Of a DNA stretch of 50,122 nt, positions 1-7,031 are shown in pieces (the stretch's first letter is position 1; each line of letters starts with the position of its first letter). Source of the stretch: an uncultured Eubacteriales bacterium (lineage in GTDB: Bacteria > Bacillota > Clostridia > Oscillospirales > Oscillospiraceae); contig UQXI01000021.1 of NCBI GenBank assembly GCA_900544975.1, positions 1 to 50,122 on the forward strand. The letters are read 5' to 3'. Position numbers and translations under genes: made by a program. The notes beneath the pieces are model-generated. The model was given only the letters and a program-made list of their open reading frames with translations, did no database searches and had not been told where the DNA came from.

Positions 1-1
1 G

Positions 2-130
2 GAGTATCTGGACGATGTTTTCAAGGAACTTGGTGTGCTGACTTACGAGGTGGAACGCATTGCCTACGACCCCATCATGACGGATGTCCATTACCTGCAC
101 CGAGGATCAGGGAGGGGTTGTAATTCTTGA
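2..130 (+). CDS. 3' end of an unidentified protein (truncated by window edge)
   Basis: An open frame enters from the left edge and ends at the TGA at 128-130, giving about 42 C-terminal residues that finish in RGSGRGCNS. The residues look like ordinary coding sequence (acidic/hydrophobic mix, no low complexity), but I do not recognise the family. It converges on the CDF transporter, whose stop lies only 25 bases further on, and no clear terminator separates them. Confidence 0.5.
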   Translation, partial: EYLDDVFKELGVLTYEVERIAYDPIMTDVHYLHRGSGRGCNS

Positions 131-154
131 TCGTATTTCGGGCAAGTCTTACTG

Positions 155-1117
155 TCATATCTGTGGTTCTCCTTCTGCGTTCGTACCCCGAGCGGGCTGT
201 ACGGGATTCACATGTACCATTATATGCTTCACCTTCACGAACTGGGCTTCAATGGCAACGTGTACCTGCTCTGCGATGGCGTGGCTCTCTGCCAGCGTGA
301 TCTGACCGTCCGCAGCAATCTCAATATCCACATATATCTTGTTGCCGAAGATACGGGTCTGAAGCAGGTCGATGCCCAGCACACCGGGCTGTGCCGAAGC
401 GCATTGCCGCAGAGCTTCCTCCATCTCTTCATCACAGGAGTGGTCGACCATTTTGTCCATGGCATCCTTGAAAATATCAAAGGCGGCCTTGAGAATAAAC
501 ACGCAGATAACCAGACTGGCAATGGGATCCAGAATAGGGGAGCCCATTCGCGCTCCGGCAATGCCAATGAGCGCACCCACAGAGGACAGGGCATCACTGC
601 GGTGGTGCCAGGCATCCGCCATCAGCGCGCCGGAGTCCAGCCGTTTGGCATAGAACCGGGTATACCAGTACATTGCCTCCTTTGCGATGATGGAAACGAC
701 GGCCGCCAGCATGGCCAGAAGTCCCGGAACAGTGAGCTGCTGTGAACTGCCGGCAGTAATCTGCTCCAATGCGGTATGCCCGATAAACAGGCCCGTAATA
801 ATCAGAGTCACTGCCAGCACGATGGCGGCCACACATTCAAAACGTTCATGTCCGTAGGGATGATCTCTGTCTGAGTCCTTTGCCGAAATTTTCACACCGA
901 TGATAACGATAATGCTGCTGAACACATCCGACGCCGAATGAACGGCATCGCTGATCATAGCACCGGAGTGGGCAAGAATTCCGGCAAGGATTTTGAACAA
1001 CGAGAGAACTGCGTTTCCGATAATGCTGACCATGGATACCCGGACGGCGGTTGTCTCAAATTGCTCGGGTGGAATGGCTGCGCCCTGGGGACGCTTGGTG
1101 CGGGAATGATTTTCCAT
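155..1117 (-). CDS. Cation diffusion facilitator (CDF) family metal exporter
   Basis: A 320-residue membrane protein of the cation diffusion facilitator family, which exports divalent metals in exchange for protons across the cytoplasmic membrane. The paired metal-site motifs of TM2 (MISDAVHSASD) and TM5 (DAWHHRSD) are present, with the conserved HPYGHERFE between them. The C-terminal third (DHSCDEEMEEALRQ onward, with an HIMVHV-type strand) is the cytoplasmic dimerisation domain. I start at the ATG at 1117 (MENHSRTKRP) because GGAGGT (1125-1130) sits 7 bases upstream; an upstream in-frame start at 1132 would overlap this site. The gene has its own consensus promoter and a NiCo-type riboswitch leader, so the physiological substrate is probably Co2+, Ni2+ or Fe2+ rather than only Zn2+. 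That substrate assignment is inference from the leader. Confidence 0.93.
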   Translation of the reverse strand: MENHSRTKRPQGAAIPPEQFETTAVRVSMVSIIGNAVLSLFKILAGILAHSGAMISDAVHSASDVFSSIIVIIGVKISAKDSDRDHPYGHERFECVAAIVLAVTLIITGLFIGHTALEQITAGSSQQLTVPGLLAMLAAVVSIIAKEAMYWYTRFYAKRLDSGALMADAWHHRSDALSSVGALIGIAGARMGSPILDPIASLVICVFILKAAFDIFKDAMDKMVDHSCDEEMEEALRQCASAQPGVLGIDLLQTRIFGNKIYVDIEIAADGQITLAESHAIAEQVHVAIEAQFVKVKHIMVHVNPVQPARGTNAEGEPQI

Positions 1118-1164
1118 AATAGTTACCTCCAAATGGCTTATAAGATAACTCTATGGCACTTGCT

Positions 1165-1196
1165 TTCCGCGGGTGCATATAATAACACCCACGGAA
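1165..1196 (-). promoter_or_regulatory. Expression-platform hairpin of the NiCo riboswitch
   Basis: An 11-bp inverted repeat (arms 1165-1175 and 1186-1196, one G-U pair) lies between the aptamer and the CDF start. The arm nearest the aptamer, CCGTGGGTG on the minus strand, is also complementary to the 3' part of the aptamer (CACCCACGG, about 1219-1227). The hairpin and the aptamer's last helix therefore compete. There is no U-run after it, so it is not a textbook terminator; control may be translational or through an unusual terminator. Confidence 0.6.
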
Positions 1197-1208
1197 CCAG
1201 TAATCGTA

Positions 1209-1287
1209 ACTTACTGTCCCGTGGGTGAGAACTCCACTGTCACGTTCGTGACCCGGCTCCGGGCGTTAGCCCTGGCTTGATCAGTTT
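1209..1287 (-). ncRNA. NiCo (czcD-type) riboswitch aptamer
   Basis: Read on the minus strand the leader folds as a four-way junction. An outer ACTG/CAGT helix encloses three hairpins: GGGC-taac-GCCC, GTCAC-gaac-GTGAC, and GTGG pairing with CCAC. The conserved joining sequences of this class are present: GCCGGG before the second hairpin and GGGACAGT at the 3' end, matching in order and spacing what I remember of the Clostridium NiCo aptamer. It sits between a consensus promoter and a CDF exporter, the usual context. Riboswitches of this class bind Co2+ and Ni2+, and Fe2+ has also been proposed as the physiological ligand. Confidence 0.82.
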
Positions 1288-1323
1288 GTACTGTAGTTGG
1301 TATGCAGTGCAAAGAGTGGAAAT

Positions 1324-1352
1324 AGTATAACAGACGGGATTCCTTCTGTCAA
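1324..1352 (-). promoter_or_regulatory. SigA-type promoter of the CDF gene
   Basis: On the minus strand a perfect -35 TTGACA (1347-1352) and -10 TATACT (1324-1329) are 17 bases apart. Transcription would start near 1316 and run through the riboswitch. The left end of the ISAs1 element is only 19 bases upstream of the -35 box. Confidence 0.85.
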
Positions 1353-1370
1353 GGGAAAAACCATATAATT

Positions 1371-1387
1371 CAGGGCAACAGCATTTA
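1371..1387 (+). repeat. ISAs1 left terminal inverted repeat
   Basis: A 17-bp repeat starting CAGGGCAACAG, exactly inverted at 2509-2525. Confidence 0.9.
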
Positions 1388-1402
1388 AAAATCATCTCAA
1401 AT

Positions 1403-1420
1403 GTGGTATCATGATACCAC
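1403..1420. repeat. Perfect 18-bp palindrome upstream of the transposase
   Basis: GTGGTATCATGATACCAC is its own reverse complement and abuts the transposase ribosome site (GAGGTG at 1421-1426). It could act as an operator or as an RNA hairpin that limits transposase translation. Confidence 0.7.
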
Positions 1421-1432
1421 GAGGTGAATAAG

Positions 1433-2511
1433 ATGAAAAAGCTATTAAAATCATTAGATACGGTTACAGATGCACGCAGGCCATGGGGAAACATCCGCCA
1501 TAAACTGGTGGACATCGTTTTCATCGGATTGGTGTCGGTCATTTGCGGCGGGACAGATTTTGTGCACATGGAGGATACCGGATACGGAAAAATGGAATGG
1601 TTCAAAAATGTGCTCGAATTACCTAATGGCATACCGGATAGTGACACCTTTCGGCGAGTATTTGAACGCATAGACCCGCAGGGGTTAGCCACCGTGCTGC
1701 AAGATGTAGTGGCTGTTGAAGGAAAAACAGTGGCACTTGACGGCAAAACGATCTGTGGCAGTGGAAATGAGCAGCATAGAGCTTACCATGTGGTGAGCGC
1801 ATGGGTAACAGAGAGCCAAATCACACTGGGGCAGCTTGCGACGGAGGAAAAGTCCAACGAGATCACGGCCGTACCCGAACTGCTGGACATACTGGACGTG
1901 AAAGGAAGCACTGTCACTGCGGATGCCATGAGCTGTCAACGGGCAATTGCTGCCCAAATAAGGCAAGGAGGAGCTGATTACGTTCTTGCATTAAAGGGAA
2001 ATCAGCCTGCACTGCTGGAAGATGTGAAGTTCTACTTTGAAAATGAGCGCGTGGCTTCGCATAAAACGAATGACAAGGATCATGGAAGAATAGAAAGTCG
2101 GGAGTATTTTCTGGAAACAGATATAAGTTGGCTGACACAGCGGGCAGATTGGGCAGGACTGCAAGGCATTGGAATGGTAAGATCAACCGTCATTCAGAAA
2201 AAAACGGAGAATTGATAGAAGATTGTCGATATTTTCTTACCTCGCTGACGGATATTGAAGCCTTTGCTCATGCCGTGCGCCAACACTGGAGCATTGAAAA
2301 CCAACTTCACTGGCAATTGGGTGTTGTGTTCCGTGAAGATGCCTGCCGTGCGCGTCAAGACAACTCTCCACTCAACCTAAATATTATCCGAAAAGAAGCG
2401 CTACACCTGTTAAAGCAGGCGGACATAGGCAAACGAGTGAGCCTGCGCCGTAAAATGGCCAAAGCTGCGATGAATAATGACTCTCTGTCGGCTTTTTTTG
2501 CCCAAAAGTAA
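1433..2511 (+). pseudogene. ISAs1-family transposase, interrupted by a -1 frameshift
   Basis: The first part (1433-2215) encodes a DDE transposase of the ISAs1/H-repeat group: the N-terminal domain (RRPWGNIRHKLVDIVFIGL), then VALDGKTICGS with the first catalytic Asp, and VTADAMSCQ with the second. It ends early just after an A7 run (2198-2204). The rest (NGELIEDCRYFLTSL, then HWSIENQLHW with the catalytic Glu, to 2511) continues in the -1 frame. Adding one A to the run would restore a single protein of about 360 residues, so this is a one-base homopolymer deletion. The zero-frame codons around the run (CAG AAA AAA ACG) do not form a good slippery heptamer, so programmed frameshifting seems unlikely. 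GAGGTG 6 bases upstream supports the ATG at 1433. Confidence 0.85.
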
Positions 2512-2525
2512 ATGCTGTTGCCCTG
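2509..2525 (-). repeat. ISAs1 right terminal inverted repeat
   Basis: Exact 17-bp inverted copy of 1371-1387; it begins two bases inside the end of the transposase stop region. Confidence 0.9.
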
Positions 2526-2674
2526 CGGAATTCTCCACAACGAAAGCACCTGCTCTTTTCTTTCTATCCAGCCAATGCACCAGAAGGACCTGTTCTTTTC
2601 ATCCTGTGGCTTTTCACCCGAACGCTGCACCCTATCCCCGCAGGGCGATATACTGGGTATAGGAGGTGTGCGAA

Positions 2675-3478
2675 ATGAATCATTTTGTCCTACTGGCGTT
2701 GGCCGCAACCCTTGGCACATGGTTTGTAACGGCCTTGGGCGCTGCCACTGTCGCGTTTTTCAAATCCCCAAATCAAAAGGCCATGAACCTCATGCTCGGC
2801 TTTGCCTCCGGTGTGATGATTGCGGCCAGCTTCTGGTCTCTGTTGCAGCCGGCAATTGAGCGGGCGGAGACCGCTTCCACCTTGCCTGCATACGTGGTGG
2901 CAACCACCGGCTTCCTGTTGGGTGCACTGTTCATGTGGGGTTCCGACAAAATCGTGTCCTTTGCCCGGAAAAACGCTGACAGCATCCAAAATCAGAATCG
3001 CGAACGGCTCAACCGAATCATCATGCTGGTTCTGTCCATCACACTGCACAACATCCCGGAGGGGCTGGCGGTAGGCGTTGCATTTGGCGCCCTGCAGCGG
3101 GACGGCTATACCACGGAACGTCTCATTGGCGCCATCACGATTGCAGTCGGAATCGGACTGCAAAATTTCCCCGAGGGTGCGGCTGTGTCTTTCCCCCTGC
3201 GAAGAGAAGGCTACTCCCGGAAAAAGAGTTTTCTGATTGGGCAGGCCTCTGGTTTGGTGGAACCCGTCGCCGGTGTGATCGGCGCTCTGTTGGTGGTCTA
3301 TGTGGAAGCCATTCTGCCCTATGCCCTCTCTTTTGCCGCAGGCGCCATGATTCTGGTGGCGGTACATGAGTTAATCCCCGAATGTCAGAGAAATCAAAAA
3401 GCCCAGCCCTATCTTGCAACCATGGGGATCGTATTCGGATTTGCCCTGATGATGCTGCTGGACGTCATGCTGGGATAA
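2675..3478 (+). CDS. ZIP family divalent metal transporter
   Basis: A 267-residue ZIP (ZRT/IRT-like) permease of the GufA/ZupT type that moves Zn2+, Fe2+ or Mn2+ into the cytoplasm. TM4 carries HNIPEGLAVG and TM5 carries NFPEGAAVS, the paired motifs that form the binuclear metal site. A later membrane helix holds the AVHELIPE motif. The ATG at 2675 is chosen because AGGAGG (2661-2666) lies 8 bases upstream; a GTG at 2666 overlaps that site. It follows the IS element and has its own terminator. Substrate is not predictable from sequence. Its closeness to the CDF exporter suggests a shared role in metal balance. Confidence 0.93.
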   Translation: MNHFVLLALAATLGTWFVTALGAATVAFFKSPNQKAMNLMLGFASGVMIAASFWSLLQPAIERAETASTLPAYVVATTGFLLGALFMWGSDKIVSFARKNADSIQNQNRERLNRIIMLVLSITLHNIPEGLAVGVAFGALQRDGYTTERLIGAITIAVGIGLQNFPEGAAVSFPLRREGYSRKKSFLIGQASGLVEPVAGVIGALLVVYVEAILPYALSFAAGAMILVAVHELIPECQRNQKAQPYLATMGIVFGFALMMLLDVMLG

Positions 3479-3489
3479 CCAGCAGAAAA

Positions 3490-3534
3490 AAGAAGCCTTG
3501 ACTGTTCCTCATCCGGTTCAGCCAGGCTTCTTTT
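3490..3534 (+). terminator. Intrinsic terminator of the ZIP gene
   Basis: Stem GAAGCCT (3492-3498) pairs with AGGCTTC (3524-3530), extended inward by TGACTG/CAG-type pairing, and is followed by TTTT. It begins about 12 bases after the stop codon. Confidence 0.85.
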
Positions 3535-3569
3535 CCATAGATTGCAGACCTGCCACAGGCAGGATGTGT

Positions 3570-3974
3570 TCACCGTGTTCCGCGCCGGTCCCTACTGGGG
3601 CGGGACGCACTCCGTCGGCCAAACCGGCGGACAAGCAGAACTTCCGTTGGAATCATAGACAGGAGCACCAGGACATCCTCCACCAGAATCGAGATGAGCG
3701 CCGCCTGACACTGGGCCTCCACACTCCAGGTTTGCATGCCCAGACAGACCCAAGCAAATACCACGGTCTGCACCAGTCCCAGGCCAAACCAGATCTGGCC
3801 CGCCACATTCTGCGCAAACTGCCAAGCCTCCTGACTGGCCCGGGCCCGGCGGGACCGATAGCCCAGGAGCCATGTGGGCCCCTTGGGGGGATACCGCCAG
3901 CAGATCAACCCCAGAATCAGGCAGAATAGGGGTGTCACCAAAATTAAAAAACTGAATATTCTCCAAACTGTCAT
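3570..3974 (-). CDS. SdpI family membrane protein
   Basis: A 134-residue protein with an N-terminal membrane helix, then the SdpI signature (PPKGPTWLLGYRSRRARAS followed by an EAWQFAQ segment), two more hydrophobic helices and a basic Arg-rich tail. SdpI of Bacillus gives immunity to the SdpC toxin and cooperates with SdpR. Stand-alone SdpI relatives are common in Firmicutes and their role is mostly unknown. It starts 13 bases after the nrdR stop with GGGGAGGG before the ATG, so it is very probably the second gene of the nrdR transcript. No SdpC or SdpR partner is visible here, so an immunity role would be speculation. Confidence 0.78.
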   Translation of the reverse strand: MTVWRIFSFLILVTPLFCLILGLICWRYPPKGPTWLLGYRSRRARASQEAWQFAQNVAGQIWFGLGLVQTVVFAWVCLGMQTWSVEAQCQAALISILVEDVLVLLSMIPTEVLLVRRFGRRSASRPSRDRRGTR

Positions 3975-3987
3975 GGGGCCCTCCCCC

Positions 3988-4443
3988 TCATTTCTCTTCC
4001 AGGAATTTGTTCAGCTCATCCATAAAGCTATGCACATCCTTGAACTGCCGGTATACCGAAGCAAACCGCACATAAGACACCTCATCCAGCCGCTTCAGCC
4101 GCTCCATCACCAGCTCGCCAATGGTTTCGGAGCGGACCTCCCGCTCCAGAGAGTTCTGCAGGATCTGCTCAATCTCCGAAACATCCTGTTCCAGAGCGGC
4201 CAGGGGCACCGGACGCTTCTCACAGGCCCGGACCATGCCGTTGAGGACCTTGTTCCGGTCAAAGGACTGGCGGCTGCCATCCTTCTTCACCACAATGATG
4301 GGCAAGCTCTCCACCGTTTCATAGGTGGTAAACCGCTTCTGGCAGGACAGGCACTCCCGCCGGCGGCGGATGCTGAGACCATCGTCAGAGTGGCGGGAAT
4401 CCACCACCTTGCTCTCCTGGTCTCCGCAGTAAGGACATTTCAT
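3988..4443 (-). CDS. nrdR: Transcriptional repressor NrdR
   Basis: The 151-residue NrdR represses ribonucleotide reductase genes by binding NrdR boxes when loaded with dATP/ATP. The zinc ribbon has its four cysteines at C3, C6, C31 and C34 (MKCPYC and CLSC), and the ATP-cone domain fills roughly residues 49-139 (VVKKDGSRQSFDRNKVLNGM, then REVRSETIGELVMERL). I start at the ATG at 4443, which gives the canonical MKCPYC N-terminus and has AGGAG upstream; an in-frame ATG at 4476 would overlap the -10 box. The length is normal for the family. No nrd genes lie in the window. Confidence 0.97.
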   Translation of the reverse strand: MKCPYCGDQESKVVDSRHSDDGLSIRRRRECLSCQKRFTTYETVESLPIIVVKKDGSRQSFDRNKVLNGMVRACEKRPVPLAALEQDVSEIEQILQNSLEREVRSETIGELVMERLKRLDEVSYVRFASVYRQFKDVHSFMDELNKFLEEK

Positions 4444-4474
4444 AGGATTTGCTCCTCTCCGTATGCTTTTGTAC

Positions 4475-4503
4475 ATTATAGCAAACGATTTTCCCTATGT
4501 CCA
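4475..4503 (-). promoter_or_regulatory. Promoter of nrdR
   Basis: Minus-strand -35 TGGACA (4498-4503) and -10 TATAAT (4475-4480) with 17-base spacing; the -10 is preceded by TTTGC, close to an extended -10. Confidence 0.75.
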
Positions 4504-4517
4504 GTCCTTTCCGCGTA

Positions 4518-4808
4518 TCAGGCGCAAACCATGTCAAAAACCATATGCTCCATGGCCTTGGGCGGAATCAGGCCGTCCGCCAGGCAGTTGAGAATGGCCG
4601 TAATCTTCGGTCCAAAGGGCGTCAGACCCCGGATCACCTTTTGGTCCAGTAGCGCGTCCCCCTGAAACAGCAGCGTCTTGGCGCCGTAGATCTCCAGACT
4701 GTTACATCCAAACACCACCTCATCAATGAGGAGATAGTATTGTAGCAAATACCGGGCCCCCTTTTCGTCATGATACGGCCGTTCGTACATTAAAATGCTT
4801 CTGGTCAT
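4518..4808 (-). CDS. DUF6514 family protein (tentative)
   Basis: A 96-residue soluble protein with no signal or membrane segment. The layout (YYLLIDEVVFGCNSLEIYGAKTLLF, then VIRGLTPFGPKITAILNCLADGLIPPKAMEHMV) resembles small DUF6514 proteins of Clostridia, whose function is unknown. GGAGG lies 8 bases before the ATG at 4808. It lies upstream of nrdR in the same direction; nrdR has its own promoter in the gap. Confidence 0.6.
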   Translation of the reverse strand: MTRSILMYERPYHDEKGARYLLQYYLLIDEVVFGCNSLEIYGAKTLLFQGDALLDQKVIRGLTPFGPKITAILNCLADGLIPPKAMEHMVFDMVCA

Positions 4809-4982
4809 GTCCTCGCCTCCCCATTTCTATTGAATCACATTTGATTCCAAAAGAACAGAGAAAAATACCGCAAAAAGCGACAAAACCCCGAAAAAACCTG
4901 AAAATTTTCAAGAAAATTTCCAGATATTTTCCGGAGTTTTCGGAAAACCCGGCAAAGCCTGCCAGGTTCCGTCGAACGAATT
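4809..4982. other. AT-rich intergenic segment with a small dyad
   Basis: This gap between two minus-strand genes is much richer in A/T than its surroundings, with short repeated GAAAATTT-like and AAAACCC-like words. A perfect dyad GAATCA-catt-TGATTC (4832-4847) lies about 25 bases before the downstream start and could be an operator. I see no convincing -35/-10 pair and no coding sequence. Confidence 0.4.
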
Positions 4983-5465
4983 TCACGCTTCGAACATGGG
5001 AAGGTCCAAGGGCGCAGCAGAACCAATCAGCAGCATACCGCCCCACAGCCCTGCCAGCATCACCAGGATTCCCACCTGACGCTCCGTCCAGGCTACCTGC
5101 TCCCAGCGGCACAGCAGCAGAAATCCCAAGGCAATGACCAGGTAGTACAGCCCAATGTCAAACGCCACCGATTCCACCCCCAGGCCATACCGGGCCGTAT
5201 ACCAGATCCCCAGCAAGACCGGCGGCATCACCAGCAGGCTCCCGCAGGCCGCCGCCCAGAAGGAGGGTCGCGACGGCGCCCAGTGGGCCAGCAGACCGCA
5301 GACCAATAGAAACGGCCAAACAAGCAGCTTCAGGTGCTCCCAAACACTCTCATTGACCGGCGCAAACAGGCCAAAGAGGGCAATGGGCTGCCATGTATAC
5401 AGGAAATGCAGCCCCGTCCCCAGCAGGGCTGTCATCAATGCCCCAACGCAGCAAAGTCGTTTCAT
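4983..5465 (-). CDS. DUF6512 family membrane protein
   Basis: A 160-residue integral membrane protein with about five hydrophobic helices. The N-terminus carries the family hallmark LHFLYTW...GLFAPVNESVWEHLKLLVWP, which I associate with DUF6512. The conserved acidic and His residues in PVNESVWEHLK face the end of a helix and could be functional, but no role is known. The ATG at 5465 (MKRLCC) is preceded by AGGGGGGAT; an in-frame ATG at 5483 gives six more residues with no ribosome site. A stable hairpin separates it from the kinase gene upstream. Confidence 0.78.
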   Translation of the reverse strand: MKRLCCVGALMTALLGTGLHFLYTWQPIALFGLFAPVNESVWEHLKLLVWPFLLVCGLLAHWAPSRPSFWAAACGSLLVMPPVLLGIWYTARYGLGVESVAFDIGLYYLVIALGFLLLCRWEQVAWTERQVGILVMLAGLWGGMLLIGSAAPLDLPMFEA

Positions 5466-5493
5466 CCCAATCCCCCCTGCCAAAGCCTATTCA

Positions 5494-5522
5494 CCGGGCC
5501 CCGGAATCATACCGGAGCCCGG
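5494..5522 (-). terminator. GC-rich hairpin between the aspartokinase and DUF6512 genes
   Basis: The arms CCGGGCCCCGG (5494-5504) and CCGGAGCCCGG (5512-5522) pair over 11 bases around a 7-base loop. No U-run follows on either strand, so it may weaken read-through or protect the mRNA end rather than terminate fully. Confidence 0.45.
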
Positions 5523-5554
5523 GACAGGATATACTGCATTACCGGCATTGGGTG

Positions 5555-6295
5555 TTATGTGCCGCTTCCTTCCGCGCAGACAATGGTGCCGGGCTGTCCT
5601 GTAAACGAGGACAGCACCTCTATGGCCAGCCCAAAACGCTGTGCCAGCTCCACAGACCGGTCGTGGAGCACCTGAGCGCCCCCCGCAATGAGCCTGCGCA
5701 TCTTTTCATAGGAGATCCAGTCAAATTTCATGGCATCGGGATATAGTCTAGGATCTTTGTCGTAGACGCCGTCCACATCGGTGTAAATCTGGCACAGATC
5801 GGCGTGGAGAAACACCGCCAGGGCCACCGCTGTGGTATCGGAACCGCCGCGCCCCAGGGTTGTGATGTCTCCCGCCTGATCCACCCCCTGGAAACCCGCC
5901 ACCAGGACAATCTTCTCCCGGTCCAGCTCCTGGAGAATCCGGTCATTGCTCAGCCCCAGAATCCGGGCGTTGCCATGGGTGCCGTCGGTGTGTATGCCCG
6001 CCTGCCAGCCGGTGAGAGAAACCACCGGGTATCCCATGGCCTGGATGGCCATGGCCAGAAGCCCCGCCGAAACCTGCTCCCCGGTGGAGAGATACGCGTC
6101 CATTTCCCGGGCGGTTACCCGGGGATGGATGGATATGGCCTGGGCAATCATCTCATCGGTGGTCTGCCCCTGGGCGGAAACCACCGCCACCACCCGGCTG
6201 CCCCGTTTGGCCGCCTGGGTGATGATGCGGGCCGCCGCAAAAATGCGCTCCCGCCCTTCCAGAGAGGTCCCTCCGAATTTTTGCACAATCAGCAT
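5555..6295 (-). CDS. Aspartate kinase, catalytic domain only
   Basis: A 246-residue amino-acid kinase closely following the catalytic half of LysC-type aspartokinases, which phosphorylate aspartate in the first step to lysine, threonine, methionine and diaminopimelate. Motifs visible are KFGGTS (K6), STGEQVSAGLLAM, SLTGWQAGI, TTLGRGGSDTTAVA and YTDVDGVYDKDPR. Normal monofunctional enzymes have about 400 residues with two ACT domains that sense lysine/threonine. Here the protein stops right after SSFTGQPGTI, where that regulatory part should begin, and the 90 bases downstream hold no ACT remnant in another frame. The ATG at 6295 has GGAGGTGAT in front. The neighbour is an ACT-domain protein (ThrR/PheB), which may supply regulation separately. 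A housekeeping full-length copy elsewhere is possible. Confidence 0.9.
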   Translation of the reverse strand: MLIVQKFGGTSLEGRERIFAAARIITQAAKRGSRVVAVVSAQGQTTDEMIAQAISIHPRVTAREMDAYLSTGEQVSAGLLAMAIQAMGYPVVSLTGWQAGIHTDGTHGNARILGLSNDRILQELDREKIVLVAGFQGVDQAGDITTLGRGGSDTTAVALAVFLHADLCQIYTDVDGVYDKDPRLYPDAMKFDWISYEKMRRLIAGGAQVLHDRSVELAQRFGLAIEVLSSFTGQPGTIVCAEGSGT

Positions 6296-6307
6296 GGTAT
6301 CACCTCC

Positions 6308-6441
6308 ATGAGACAGCCGTTGCTGTCTCATGGCATCTTATGCAGCTGTATGCCCCGGTGACCGTATTCCCGGAAAGAATCCGGCAAAACCTGACACAGA
6401 TAGCAGCATGGCAGCCCCCAGCAAACGCCAAGAGCTGCCAT
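6308..6441 (-). promoter_or_regulatory. Two inverted repeats in the gap before the aspartokinase gene
   Basis: A perfect 10-bp stem with a 4-base loop (6308-6331, ATGAGACAGC/GCTGTCTCAT) abuts the kinase ribosome site at 6302-6307. A second perfect 8-bp stem, ATGGCAGC/GCTGCCAT (6408-6415 and 6434-6441), lies upstream. Both would form in the RNA between thrR and the kinase. No U-run follows. Roles as an RNA processing site or translational control are possible; no known riboswitch class was recognised. Confidence 0.45.
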
Positions 6442-6465
6442 AGAGAAGCATATATCGTTGGGGCG

Positions 6466-6906
6466 TCAGCCTGCCAGAATCTCCGCCCGGACCACGCCTT
6501 GCATGGCATTGAGATACCGCAGAAGCTCCTCCAGAGAGGTTTGCAAGTGATTGGTATCGGCAGAGATGGTCACCCCAGCACAGCCATTGGTGGGAATGGT
6601 TTGGTTGATGGTGAGTATATTTGCGCCCCATTGGGCAAAAATGGTTAGCAGGGAGGACAGATTGCCGGTCTCATCGTGGAGCGTCAGCTGAAATGTGATG
6701 ATCCGGCCTGCCATCAGGTTCTGGAAGGGGAGAATGGAATCCCGATACTTATAAAAGGCACTGCGACTGATCCCCGACTGACGGGTCGCGTCGTTAACGG
6801 TAGCTGCTTCTCCTGTGTCCAACAGGCGCTTGGCTTCCGCCACCTTTAAAAAGACTTCCGGCAGAGCAGAGGATTCAATAATGTAATATTTTGGATTATT
6901 TGCCAT
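6466..6906 (-). CDS. thrR: ACT domain regulator ThrR/PheB (UPF0735 family)
   Basis: A 146-residue protein with an N-terminal helix-turn-helix-like part (KYYIIESSALPEVFLKVAEAKRLL, then NDATRQSGISRSAFYKYRDSI) and a C-terminal ACT domain (FQLTLHDETGNLSSLLTIFAQWGANILTINQ). This matches the PheB/UPF0735 family; the Bacillus/Streptococcus members have been linked to regulation of threonine/homoserine genes (ThrR). AGGAGG lies just upstream of the ATG at 6906. Placement directly upstream of an aspartate kinase supports a role in the aspartate amino-acid family rather than phenylalanine. The regulatory target here is inference. Confidence 0.87.
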   Translation of the reverse strand: MANNPKYYIIESSALPEVFLKVAEAKRLLDTGEAATVNDATRQSGISRSAFYKYRDSILPFQNLMAGRIITFQLTLHDETGNLSSLLTIFAQWGANILTINQTIPTNGCAGVTISADTNHLQTSLEELLRYLNAMQGVVRAEILAG

Positions 6907-6960
6907 AAGGCAGCCTCCTGTAGTCGCTTTCACTAGTTTTCTGGGCCCTAACCCATATGT

Positions 6961-6988
6961 ATTGTAGCATATTTCTCAGGAAATGCAA
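6961..6988 (-). promoter_or_regulatory. Promoter of thrR
   Basis: Minus-strand -35 TTGCAT (6983-6988) and -10 TACAAT (6961-6966), 16 bases apart, with ATGC just before the -10. It overlaps the divergent intergenic region shared with the YtvI-like gene. Confidence 0.65.
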
Positions 6989-7031
6989 GGAATTTCTGCA
7001 TAATGGCATAGATTGTGCGTCAGGAGGAGCT

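Larger units (their letters stand above)
1371..2525 (+). mobile_element. ISAs1-family insertion sequence (1155 bp)
   Basis: The element is bounded by perfect 17-bp terminal inverted repeats (1371-1387 and 2509-2525, beginning CAGGGCAACAGC). It carries one transposase gene that is split by a frameshift. Size and protein family fit ISAs1. No matching target duplication is visible on the flanks (left ends ATATAATT, right begins CGGAATTC), so the element may have been rearranged since insertion. A perfect 18-bp palindrome (1403-1420) lies between the left repeat and the transposase ribosome site. Confidence 0.9.

Noticed and set aside
2190..2215. Programmed -1 frameshift in the ISAs1 transposase
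   Set aside because: The zero-frame codons CAG AAA AAA ACG do not make a standard slippery heptamer, and no stimulating hairpin was seen; a simple deletion explains it.
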